From the NCBI GenBank assembly GCA_007128855.1, contig SKWQ01000205.1, positions 1 to 36,610 on the forward strand: a stretch of 36,610 nucleotides of DNA, given 5' to 3'. The position numbers and the translations under genes were made by a program. The DNA is from Balneolales bacterium (GTDB lineage Bacteria > Bacteroidota > Rhodothermia > Balneolales > Natronogracilivirgulaceae). Every line of letters begins with the position of its first letter. Positions within the stretch are counted from its first letter, which is position 1. Positions 1-7,159 of this stretch are shown in pieces. The notes under the pieces were generated by a model. The model was not told where the DNA came from and ran no database searches. It was given only the letters and a program-made list of their open reading frames with translations.

Positions 1-1174
1 CGCCCTTGCACCGGGCGACATTGCCGTCCCTGCACGGGCCATCTTCAAACGGAACAAAAACGTGCATGTGCGAATGGGCGAAGTCGTGGATGTGGATACC
101 GGTAAAAAGCAAATCCACCTGGAAAACGGACAAAGCCTTCCATTCGACTATCTGATCCTGGCACCCGGCACCCGCCACTCCTATTTTGGAAATGATTCCT
201 GGGAGAAGCATGCTCCCGGACTAAAAACACTTTCCGATGCCCTAGACATAAGGGAGCGTATTCTTATGTCATTTGAAAAGGCCGAACGGGAGCCGGATCC
301 CGAAAAGCGAAAATACCATGAGACGTTTGTGGTAGTCGGCGGTGGGCCCACAGGAGTGGAGGTTGCCGGCACCATTGCGGAAATATCCGCAAGAACCATG
401 CGGGAAGACTACGAGCATGTCGATCTGGACCTTCTCGAAATCATCCTGGTGGAAGGACAATCACGCATCCTCAACACCTATCACGAATCCCTGAGCGAAA
501 AAGCAGCTCGTGACCTGGAGAAAATGGGTGTGAAGGTGATGCGCAATAGCATGGTCACCGATGTCAACGAAGAAGGCGTGCGCATCAAAGTTACGGAAGA
601 CACCTCCGGAAACGGACAGTCTTCCGACACCAATGAGATTTTTATCAAGACCGGAACGGTGATCTGGGGAGCTGGAAATGCCGCTTCTCCGCTGCTCAGA
701 ACACTCGATGTCCCGCTGGAGAAAGACGGGCGCCTTCGGGTGGAAGCGGATCTGAGCGTGCCCGGACACCCCGATATTTTCGTGATAGGCGACGCTGCCC
801 GGCAGGTGAATCCCAATGGCAGGGAAACGCCGGCCATCGCCCCGGGAGCGATACAGCACGGCGATCATGCAGTACGCGTCATACGGGCCGACATGGCGGG
901 AAAAGAGCGGCCGGTATTTGAATATTTCGACAAGGGAAGCATGGCCACCATCGGCCGGGCACGGGCCATTGCGCAGATCCGCAGCTGGCGGTTCAGCGGT
1001 TTCTTTGCCTGGCTGCTCTGGTCCCTGGTCCACATCTTCTTCCTTATCGGTTTCCGCAACCGGTTCCGGGTCATGGCGGAATGGTTCTGGTTTTACCTGA
1101 CTTTCCGGGGTGGATCCCGTCTGATCACCCGAAAACGCATGGAACCCGAACAGGCACTCCAGGATCACGAATAG
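1..1174 (+). CDS. ndh: Type II NADH dehydrogenase (NDH-2), 5' end outside window
   Basis: This is a membrane-associated flavoprotein that would oxidise NADH and pass electrons to quinone without pumping protons. The frame is open from base 2 and begins with the family's ALAPGDIAVPAR-like stretch, so the N-terminal FAD-binding part lies upstream of the window. The visible part has the second dinucleotide-binding motif VVVGGGPTGVEVAG (near 330-375), a VIWGAG strand and the flavin-contacting GDAAR (near 790). The GAIQHGDHAV segment resembles the quinone-site region of NDH-2. The C-terminus has hydrophobic stretches (FFAWLLWSLVHIFFLIGF) that would dock it on the membrane. A short hydrophilic insertion (SGNGQSSDTN, near 605-636) precedes the WGAG strand. 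The gene ends tail to tail with the next one, overlapping it by 10 bp. A general NAD(P)/FAD oxidoreductase is the only real alternative. Confidence 0.88.
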   Translation, partial: ALAPGDIAVPARAIFKRNKNVHVRMGEVVDVDTGKKQIHLENGQSLPFDYLILAPGTRHSYFGNDSWEKHAPGLKTLSDALDIRERILMSFEKAEREPDPEKRKYHETFVVVGGGPTGVEVAGTIAEISARTMREDYEHVDLDLLEIILVEGQSRILNTYHESLSEKAARDLEKMGVKVMRNSMVTDVNEEGVRIKVTEDTSGNGQSSDTNEIFIKTGTVIWGAGNAASPLLRTLDVPLEKDGRLRVEADLSVPGHPDIFVIGDAARQVNPNGRETPAIAPGAIQHGDHAVRVIRADMAGKERPVFEYFDKGSMATIGRARAIAQIRSWRFSGFFAWLLWSLVHIFFLIGFRNRFRVMAEWFWFYLTFRGGSRLITRKRMEPEQALQDHE

Positions 1175-2682
1175 CCGACGAGTACCGCTATGGCAATGGC
1201 CGCCATGGCAACAAGGTAGAACCAGAGCAGGCGCACGGCCAGCCACGAAGCCCATGTGCTCCACGGGATTTTGGCCATTCCGAGCACGGCCATGGTCACT
1301 CCTGATGTCGGGATGATCATGTTGGTGATTCCGTCGCCCATCTGGAATATCAGCACCACGGTCTGCCGGGTGATCCCCACCAGGTCGCCCAGCGGCGCCA
1401 TGATCGGGATGGTGAGCGCCGCCTGTCCGCTGCCGCTCGGCACCACGAAGTTGATCACCGTCTGTACCAGCAGCATGATCTCGGCCGATACGACCGGATG
1501 CCAGCCGTCAATGGCATTGGACAGGCCATAGAGGATGGTGTCGATGATCTGGGCGTCGGTGATCATGAGCAGGATCGAGCGCGACAAGGCAATGATCACC
1601 ACCGCGCCGAGCACATCCTTCATCCCGTCAATGAACGCATTGGCGGCCGTATTGCCGGAAAGCCCGCCGATGACGGCCGACAGCACACCGATCACCAGGA
1701 AAAGCGCCGCCATTTCGGTGATGTACCAGTCCAGGTTCGTCGCTCCGTAGATCAGCACCACAATGCCCGTCACGAATACAAGCAGCACCAGTTTTTGCCG
1801 CCAGGTGAACGGTTCGTTGTCGGAGGCATCCGTGCTCAGCTCCTCCTCCCGGGTCCTGTCAAAAGCATACATCGGCGAGCGGGCAGGATCCCGGTATATT
1901 TTTCGCGCATAGCTGCTCACGACCCAGATGGCGGTCGCCGTCGTGAAAAGCCAGAGAACCATGCGGAATTCCCAACCCGAAAGGATCGGGATCTCGGCCA
2001 GACCCTGCGCCACACCGACGGTGAACGGGTTCACCACCGCACCTGCGAACCCCGCGCTGGCACCGATGAACGGCACCGAGGCACCCACAATGGAGTCATA
2101 GCCAAGCGCCAGGGCCAGCGGCACGAACAGCGGGATGAAGATGATCACCTCTTCGGCCATCCCGAAGATGCTGCCCATCAGCGAAAAGAGCACCATGAAG
2201 ACCGGGATGAAGAACGGCCGCAGGGAATCATGCCGGTTGAACAGGATGGCCGCCTTCCGGATCCCGAGCATGAAGGCCCCCGTTTTCTGGATGATGGAAA
2301 AGGCGCCGGCCACGATGAAGACAAAGGTGATGATGAGGATTGCGAACGAGTCCGTAAAACCCCTGATGGGCGCCAGGATCAGCTCCACGAGTCCGGCCGG
2401 CTCCGATTCCACCGGATGGAACGAACCCGGATCCACCACAATGCGCCCGTCCTCCTCAATTCGATCATAGCTTCCCCCCGGGATCACCCACGTGAGCGCG
2501 GCAAAAAAGCAGAGCAGCGCCAGGATCAGGATGACCGTATTCGGGGCCTTGAACCGCGTCAGCCAGTGCTGCTTTCCGGTGGATGGAGACCCGGCCGCCG
2601 CTGGATTACCAGGATCCGGGGCCGCACCCTTGTCTGCTCCCGATTTACTGTGGGAATCCCTTTGCGCACTGTCATCGCTCAT
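1165..2682 (-). CDS. YfcC/DcuC-type anion or amino-acid carrier
   Basis: This 505-residue inner-membrane protein has about a dozen hydrophobic segments and resembles the YfcC family (C4-dicarboxylate anaerobic carrier superfamily, PF03606). Recognisable parts are the FAALTWVIPGGSYDR loop after the first membrane helix, the SLMGSIFGMAEEVIIFIPLF segment, the GAVVNPFTVGVAQGLA motif and the C-terminal VVPSGSGQAALTIPIMAPLG, all typical of the family. The first 45 residues are hydrophilic and low in complexity (S, D, G, P, A), which is longer than usual and probably cytoplasmic. Substrates in the family range over dicarboxylates, basic amino acids and short acids, so the substrate cannot be assigned. 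Its 3' end overlaps the convergent NDH-2 gene by 10 bp. Confidence 0.85.
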   Translation of the reverse strand: MSDDSAQRDSHSKSGADKGAAPDPGNPAAAGSPSTGKQHWLTRFKAPNTVILILALLCFFAALTWVIPGGSYDRIEEDGRIVVDPGSFHPVESEPAGLVELILAPIRGFTDSFAILIITFVFIVAGAFSIIQKTGAFMLGIRKAAILFNRHDSLRPFFIPVFMVLFSLMGSIFGMAEEVIIFIPLFVPLALALGYDSIVGASVPFIGASAGFAGAVVNPFTVGVAQGLAEIPILSGWEFRMVLWLFTTATAIWVVSSYARKIYRDPARSPMYAFDRTREEELSTDASDNEPFTWRQKLVLLVFVTGIVVLIYGATNLDWYITEMAALFLVIGVLSAVIGGLSGNTAANAFIDGMKDVLGAVVIIALSRSILLMITDAQIIDTILYGLSNAIDGWHPVVSAEIMLLVQTVINFVVPSGSGQAALTIPIMAPLGDLVGITRQTVVLIFQMGDGITNMIIPTSGVTMAVLGMAKIPWSTWASWLAVRLLWFYLVAMAAIAIAVLVGYS

Positions 2683-2800
2683 AATCTTCCTCTAAGTGAG
2701 TTACGGATGGTTTCTGACCGTCACCAAGTATAAACGTAACGGCACTCATTTAAAAATGAATAGCTTCCTGCCTTTTTAAAATGTGCCAGGGCATTGGTTG

Positions 2801-3256
2801 TCATTTTCTCCCTGTCGTCTTTCCAAAGCGGTAAGCGACAAATAGCAAAATCACAAAGGCGATGCCGGCTATCGGAGGAAGGATCCCCATCCATCCGGAT
2901 TGAGAAGACCCGTCCGTTCTGTTGATTTCATCTTCAGCCACATCAGATTCAGATAACGCCCGGCTTTCCACATCCCCCTCCTCCGCTTTAATCCCAGGAT
3001 CAGCCTGGCCAGCATGGTCTCCATCCCATTCCGTATGATCCCTGTCCCACGCCGTTTCGATAAACTGGTCGTCACAATCGGTGTCCACTTCCAGGGTATC
3101 TTCATTTGAGGAGACATCACCACACGGGACAATAGCCAGGGTATCCGGTCCGGTCCATGCTGTTGCCGCGGAACCGGACAATATGGAGGCAAGCAGCACC
3201 GCAAGCAGAAGCGCCATTGCCCTGACGATACTGATGTTTTTGTTATAGAATGGCAT
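2801..3256 (-). CDS. Small acidic membrane-anchored exported protein, unknown function
   Basis: I do not recognise this 151-residue protein. It begins with a short basic stretch and a hydrophobic signal segment (AMALLLAVLLASILSGSAATAW), followed by about 90 residues very rich in D and E, with three cysteines in the part nearest the membrane exit (PCGDV, DTDCDDQ). A single C-terminal membrane helix (GILPPIAGIAFVILLFVAYRFG) is followed by a basic tail, TTGRK. The predicted topology is therefore a large acidic domain outside the cytoplasmic membrane, anchored at the C-terminus. It lies between the YfcC carrier and the patatin gene on the same strand with gaps of more than 100 bp on both sides, so it is probably its own unit. 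The coherent signal-domain-anchor layout argues that it is a real gene. Function is not inferable. Confidence 0.6.
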   Translation of the reverse strand: MPFYNKNISIVRAMALLLAVLLASILSGSAATAWTGPDTLAIVPCGDVSSNEDTLEVDTDCDDQFIETAWDRDHTEWDGDHAGQADPGIKAEEGDVESRALSESDVAEDEINRTDGSSQSGWMGILPPIAGIAFVILLFVAYRFGKTTGRK

Positions 3257-3363
3257 AAAGGTACTATTTCAGCTTATTCAGCCGGTTTGAATGATCTCAT
3301 GTCAGTGACTGATCTCAAATAAGCACAAAAAACGGAAAAAGGCACTCCTTAGTGTCAATTTCT

Positions 3364-4128
3364 TCAGTTTGACAGCATTTTTTCCGCCTCTTCATAGCCG
3401 ATTTTGATCAGGTCCCTGATCTGCCTGGTGTCCACCTTGTCGAACGATGAAAGGTCCGGCTTGATCAGCACATCCACATCCTCCAGATACGGCTTGCTGA
3501 TGTTGGTGATCATGAACTCGAAGGTGTTCAGCAGCACTTCGATGATGTGCTCGGGCCTTTTTGCCGCCGCGCTCACCGTCAGCATCACGCCGATGATATG
3601 GTCGGCACCCATATCCACCAGCGGGGTAACGGGCACGTTTTCGACAATCCCGCCGTCCATCAGCATCCGTCCGTCGATTTCCATGGGTTTGAAGATACCC
3701 GGGATGCAGGCGCTGGCCCGGACCGCATCGGCCAGGTTCCCCTTTTCCAGGACCACCCTCTCACCCGTAGCGATGTCCGTGGCGATGATCCTCAGCGGGA
3801 TGTCCGCATCCTCGATGTTCTTGTCCCCAATCTGCTCGATGAGCAGCTCCCCGAACTTTTCATTGGACATGAGCCCGAATTTGGAAAGCGACATCTTCGA
3901 GATGTCCAGCCAGCTCAGATCCTCACTGACCTTCTCGATGTCCCCGGCACTCACGCCAAAGGCATACAGCGCAGCCATGAACGCCCCGATACTCGTGCCC
4001 GAAATACAGTCAATGGTGATGTTTTTCTCTTTCAGCACCTTGAACACACCGACGTGGACGGCCCCGAGCACCGCGCCTCCACCCAGTGCCAGCCCCGTTT
4101 TCTTCTTTTTTTTGCCCAATAATTCCAT
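3364..4128 (-). CDS. Patatin-like phospholipase (RssA/YchK-like)
   Basis: This 254-residue protein would be a serine esterase or lipase acting on phospholipids or acyl esters. It has the glycine-rich oxyanion loop LALGGGAVLGAVHVGV near residues 13-28, the nucleophile elbow GTSIGA with Ser46, and the catalytic-dyad aspartate in MDGG (Asp158). In the oxyanion loop the usual basic residue before the last glycine is a leucine, a mild departure from the consensus. No signal peptide is visible, so it is probably cytoplasmic or inner-membrane associated like the RssA group. The N-terminus has a run of six lysine/glycine residues (GKKKKK) before the loop. The ATG lies about 30 bp from an array of 19-bp units that may control it. 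Physiological substrate unknown. Confidence 0.88.
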   Translation of the reverse strand: MELLGKKKKKTGLALGGGAVLGAVHVGVFKVLKEKNITIDCISGTSIGAFMAALYAFGVSAGDIEKVSEDLSWLDISKMSLSKFGLMSNEKFGELLIEQIGDKNIEDADIPLRIIATDIATGERVVLEKGNLADAVRASACIPGIFKPMEIDGRMLMDGGIVENVPVTPLVDMGADHIIGVMLTVSAAAKRPEHIIEVLLNTFEFMITNISKPYLEDVDVLIKPDLSSFDKVDTRQIRDLIKIGYEEAEKMLSN

Positions 4129-4158
4129 CTTTTCACCCGAAATTCAATATTGACCCGC

Positions 4159-4234
4159 GATTGTCATGACAAATCGTAATGATCTTGACTGCTCGCAACG
4201 AACTTGCCAGTTCACAATGGTCTTGCCTGCTCGT
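4159..4234 (-). repeat. Four tandem imperfect 19-bp units, putative operator array
   Basis: On the minus strand four head-to-tail units of exactly 19 bp occupy 4234-4216, 4215-4197, 4196-4178 and 4177-4159. The first and third units match at 16 of 19 positions; the second matches either at 12-13 and the fourth matches the third at 11. The common core is roughly GnCAAGAnCATT. The fourth unit contains a perfect 12-bp palindrome, TTGTCATGACAA, at 4161-4172. The array ends about 30 bp upstream of the patatin ATG and downstream of gltX, so a regulator-binding array for the patatin promoter is the simplest reading. Confidence 0.5.
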
Positions 4235-4356
4235 AATAATACGGAAGGATCCCTTCTTTTTCCCAATCACGCAATCCTGAAGTTTGCGGGTCCGTCCCTT
4301 CCGAAATTCCCGCTCTTTTCGGGTGGATGCGCTATCGGCCACACATCCGGTCGGTG

Positions 4357-6009
4357 CTATCCAAGCTTCTGCAAAGCCGCATCCAGCCGTCCGGTCACCT
4401 CATCGCGACCGAGCAGCTCAAGCGTCCCGAAAAGGTCCGGACCGGAACCCGCGCCTGTGACGGCCACGCGCAGCGGCATCATCAGTTTGCCGAATCCCAC
4501 TCCCTCGGCCTCCACCATTTCCGTGAGGATGCGCTTCAGCTCGTCCGCCCGGAACGCGGCATCATCCAGGCCGGCAATCTGGTCCCGGTAACGCGTGATA
4601 CGTGCCGGGGTGTCCTCCTTCCATCCCTTTTTGACCGCTTTTTCATCGAATTGCGCCGGTGCTTCAAAGAAAAAGCCCCCCGCCTCCAGAAATTCCGGGA
4701 GCCGCGACACACGCTCCTTGAGCAGCCGCACCATCCCGGCAAGAAAATCTTTGTCCGATGCCAGGGCCTGCTCTTTTTCGGAGAGCGACTCTTTACCGGG
4801 GAGACCGCGCTCACGGATGAGCGCCATGAGCTCTTCCGCCAGCTCCCCTTCGTCGCGCTGCCTCATATAATGCTCATTGAACCAGAGCAGTTTCTTGAAG
4901 TCGAAAATGGCGCCGCTTTTGCCGACGCGCCCGATGGAGAACTCGCGGGTTATCTCCTCCAGGGTCAGCAGCTCCCGGTCGTCGCCCGGACTCCAGCCCA
5001 GCAGCGTCAGGAAATTGATCACGGCGTCGCGCTCGTACCGGTCGCGCCGGTAATCGCGGACGTTCACCGGAATCCCCTCCTCCTCGGCCTTCCGCTTGGA
5101 CAGCTTGCCGCCGCTCGGCGACATGATGAGCGGCAAATGGGCCATCACAGGCGGCTCCCATCCAAGGAACCGGTACAGGAGGATGTGCTTGGGCGCCGAA
5201 CTGAGCCACTCCTCCCCCCGGATCACGTGCGAGATCTTCATTTCATGGTCATCCACTACGTTGGCCAGATGATAGGTGGGCATGCCGTCGGCTTTCAGCA
5301 GCACCTGATCGTCAAGTTCATCGGTCTCGAAGGACACCGGTCCGCGGACCATGTCCTCAAACGGCACGGTCTCGCCCTGCGGCACCTTGAGCCGCACCAC
5401 ATACTCTGCCCCCTCTTCCACCAGCTCCTGCAGATCCTGCTCACTGAGCGTCAGACTGTTGCGCATCTGCATGCGCGTCTGCGCGTCGTACTTGGGATTG
5501 GGGTTTTCCGGCGTGCGAAGCCGCTCACGCATGTGTTCGATCTCCTCGACCGTGTCATACGCATAATAGGCATGTCCGGAATCCACCAGCTGCTGGGCAT
5601 GCATGGAATAGCGGGACCGGCGGCGGCTCTGGTGATAGGGACCAAAGGTGCCCTTGTAATCCATCTCACCATCCATTGCGCCCTGACCATTCTCAATATC
5701 CGTGTCAAAATCGATCCGCGAGATATTTTTTGCCTCACCCCCGGTGGCATCGGCATCGGAGGTCTTCTCATCTGTGCTGATGACGGCCGGACCCTCATCG
5801 GGATGCAGACCCGCCCAGGCCAGGCTCTTAAGGATATCCTGCTCCGCCTCATCCACATACCGCGCCTGGTCCGTGTCCTCGATGCGCAGCACAAACGTGC
5901 CGCCATGGTGACGGGCAAACAGGTAGTTGTACAGGGCGGTGCGGAGTCCGCCTATGTGAAGAAGTCCGGTGGGGGATGGTGCGAAACGAACGCGTACGTC
6001 TGGATTCAT
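4357..6009 (-). CDS. gltX: Glutamyl-tRNA synthetase with a ~40-residue insertion
   Basis: This cytoplasmic class I aminoacyl-tRNA synthetase charges tRNA-Glu. I chose the ATG at 6009 because the family begins a few residues before RFAPSPTG; this gives 550 residues, longer than the usual 470-510. The HIGH-type motif is LLHIGGLRTALYNYL and the KMSKS-type motif is GGKLSKRKAEEEG. The extra length is mostly one insertion: between DEGP and GPYHQSRR, where other GltX proteins have about six residues, there are about 47 (5647-5787), rich in D, E, T, G and containing DADATGG. The reading frame and all flanking motifs are intact, so the gene should be functional. A 12-position hairpin stands about 28 nt before the ATG. 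The nondiscriminating form, which also charges tRNA-Gln, cannot be excluded by eye. Confidence 0.96.
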   Translation of the reverse strand: MNPDVRVRFAPSPTGLLHIGGLRTALYNYLFARHHGGTFVLRIEDTDQARYVDEAEQDILKSLAWAGLHPDEGPAVISTDEKTSDADATGGEAKNISRIDFDTDIENGQGAMDGEMDYKGTFGPYHQSRRRSRYSMHAQQLVDSGHAYYAYDTVEEIEHMRERLRTPENPNPKYDAQTRMQMRNSLTLSEQDLQELVEEGAEYVVRLKVPQGETVPFEDMVRGPVSFETDELDDQVLLKADGMPTYHLANVVDDHEMKISHVIRGEEWLSSAPKHILLYRFLGWEPPVMAHLPLIMSPSGGKLSKRKAEEEGIPVNVRDYRRDRYERDAVINFLTLLGWSPGDDRELLTLEEITREFSIGRVGKSGAIFDFKKLLWFNEHYMRQRDEGELAEELMALIRERGLPGKESLSEKEQALASDKDFLAGMVRLLKERVSRLPEFLEAGGFFFEAPAQFDEKAVKKGWKEDTPARITRYRDQIAGLDDAAFRADELKRILTEMVEAEGVGFGKLMMPLRVAVTGAGSGPDLFGTLELLGRDEVTGRLDAALQKLG

Positions 6010-6037
6010 GTCAGGACCGTTTTTCTTTGCAAGGTAA

Positions 6038-6068
6038 TTTCGATACCCCAAGGTAAGGGGTATTGAAA
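6038..6068 (-). promoter_or_regulatory. Hairpin in the gltX leader
   Basis: An inverted repeat with 12-position arms (one mismatch) and a 7-nt loop reads, on the minus strand, TTTCAATACCCC, loop, GGGGTATCGAAA. It ends 28 nt before the gltX ATG. The four G-C pairs near the loop should make it stable in RNA. It could be a transcript-level control element or a DNA operator; the sequence alone does not decide. There is no T-tract right after it, so it is not a standard terminator. Confidence 0.5.
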
Positions 6069-6198
6069 TAAGATGTGGCATGGTGCCGGGACTCTTCTCC
6101 GTTGAAATGAACATGCCTTGCGGACCGGGCTCTTATCACTTCCGGCAAAACGTTATATTCTCATGTTCTCTCTCAGAAGAAATTCCTGTGATGCGATC

Positions 6199-6220
6199 CT
6201 GCTCCTTACCGCCGGAGCAG
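6199..6220 (+). promoter_or_regulatory. Short hairpin ahead of the WbqC-like gene
   Basis: A perfect 7-bp inverted repeat, CTGCTCC and GGAGCAG with an 8-nt loop, lies about 56 bp upstream of the chosen ATG of the WbqC-like gene and just before the 8-bp tandem repeat. It may be part of the leader RNA. No T-tract follows it. Function unproven. Confidence 0.3.
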
Positions 6221-6222
6221 CC

Positions 6223-6254
6223 GATCCATCGATCCATTGACCCATCGATCATCC
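6223..6254 (+). repeat. 8-bp tandem repeat upstream of the WbqC-like gene
   Basis: Four consecutive 8-bp units (GATCCATC, GATCCATT, GACCCATC, GATCATCC) lie 22-53 bp upstream of the ATG at 6276. The units also create two ATCGAT sites. Such microsatellites can change copy number by slippage and shift promoter-to-start spacing, but only one allele is visible here. Confidence 0.55.
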
Positions 6255-6275
6255 AACCTGGCACTGCCATCCAAT

Positions 6276-7100
6276 ATGACGACGGCATCCCGCACCGATC
6301 CCAATTCCACCCCCGGTCCGGCCGCACCGGTCACCGCCCTGCTGCTGCCCGGCTACTCTCCCGACCTGGCATGGCTGGCTAGGGCCGTGAACGCCGACAG
6401 GGTGATCCTGGACGACCGGCACCCATTCTCCCGGAAAAGCAGGGTCCACCGGACAAAGATCCGAACCCCGGACGGACACCAGTGGCTGACCATCCCTTTT
6501 GTGAGCGGGGATCGCCGCAAACCCATCAACCAGGTGCGCATCGACGACCGCCGCCCCTGGCTCAGAAATCATTTGCAGGCGCTGGAATTCAACTACCGCA
6601 ACAGCCCCTATTTCGACTTCTACGAGCCGGAAATCCGCGCCGATCTCGAAACGGCCGCCAGCTGTGTTTTTCTGGTGGATGCGGTCCGTCACCTGATGCA
6701 GCGGCAGTGGACCTACCTGGATTTCGCGGATTTTCCGCTGTGGTCAAGCGACCTGATCCCCGGAATGGATGCAGGGACGGATGCAGGGACGGACCCACCA
6801 CCCGGCCCGACCCTGTACGATTTGGTGGCAGATGACAGTACGATCGTCTGGCAGGAGCCGGACAGCCGGCACTACCAGAGGCCCCATCCCGCTGCCGTTC
6901 CAATCACTGCCGACCAGAACGATGCCATCCAGAATGATGCCGACCAGAACGATGCCGACCAGCCCGTCTTCCGGATTCCAGAATACCGCCAGCATTTTCC
7001 GGGGTTTGTCCCGGGCTGCGGAGTGCTGGACCTGCTCTTTGAATACGGTCCGGATGCCTGGCAGGTGCTGGATGGACTGACCTTGAAAAGCAAGTCATAG
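6276..7100 (+). CDS. WbqC-like family protein
   Basis: This 274-residue protein resembles the WbqC-like family (PF08889), which is found near surface-polysaccharide genes in some bacteria and whose biochemistry is not settled. Supporting features are the N-terminal LLLPGYSPDLAWLARAVNAD, the RTKIRTPDGHQWLTIPF strand, the INQVRI segment, NYRNSPYFDFY, and the C-terminal YRQHFPGFVPGCGVLDLLFEYGPDA, which is characteristic. I prefer the ATG at 6276 to an upstream TTG at 6237 because the residues before it come from the 8-bp repeat. Two hydrophilic insertions are built from tandem DNA repeats: DAGTDAGTD (two 12-bp units, 6768-6791) and three 15-bp units at 6912-6956. No polysaccharide genes are adjacent, so an O-antigen role is not supported by context. 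Confidence 0.82.
   Translation: MTTASRTDPNSTPGPAAPVTALLLPGYSPDLAWLARAVNADRVILDDRHPFSRKSRVHRTKIRTPDGHQWLTIPFVSGDRRKPINQVRIDDRRPWLRNHLQALEFNYRNSPYFDFYEPEIRADLETAASCVFLVDAVRHLMQRQWTYLDFADFPLWSSDLIPGMDAGTDAGTDPPPGPTLYDLVADDSTIVWQEPDSRHYQRPHPAAVPITADQNDAIQNDADQNDADQPVFRIPEYRQHFPGFVPGCGVLDLLFEYGPDAWQVLDGLTLKSKS
6912..6956 (+). repeat. Three 15-bp in-frame units inside the WbqC-like gene
   Basis: Units GACCAGAACGATGCC, ATCCAGAATGATGCC and GACCAGAACGATGCC encode DQNDA-IQNDA-DQNDA. The first and third are identical. Being a multiple of three, a change of copy number would keep the frame. The insert falls between the ITA strand and the conserved FRIPEYRQ segment, in what is presumably a surface loop. 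Confidence 0.8.
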
Positions 7101-7123
7101 CCGGGTTTTTGCATCCCGGCTAT
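7097..7123. terminator. Hairpin between convergent genes
   Basis: A perfect 9-bp inverted repeat (ATAGCCGGG, 9-nt loop, CCCGGCTAT) overlaps the stop codon of the WbqC-like gene and lies 37 bp before the end of the sugar porter. Its place between convergent genes fits a bidirectional terminator. There is no T-tract beyond the stem on either strand, so intrinsic termination would be weak and RNA protection is an alternative. Confidence 0.45.
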
Positions 7124-7159
7124 GCCATCATCAGTGCCGTTTCACACTACAATCCGGGC

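Noticed and set aside
1498-2733. A 411-residue open frame on the plus strand
   Set aside because: It is antisense to the YfcC carrier, is rich in H, R, D and E with no family motif, and would need the carrier to be false; the carrier has clear membrane motifs.
4327-6066. A 579-residue open frame on the plus strand
   Set aside because: It is antisense to gltX. Long antisense frames are common in GC-rich genes with strong codon bias, and it has no recognisable domain.
6010-6114. N-terminal extension of gltX from an upstream ATG
   Set aside because: The added 35 residues come from the hairpin leader and have no match in the family, which begins just before RFAPSPTG.
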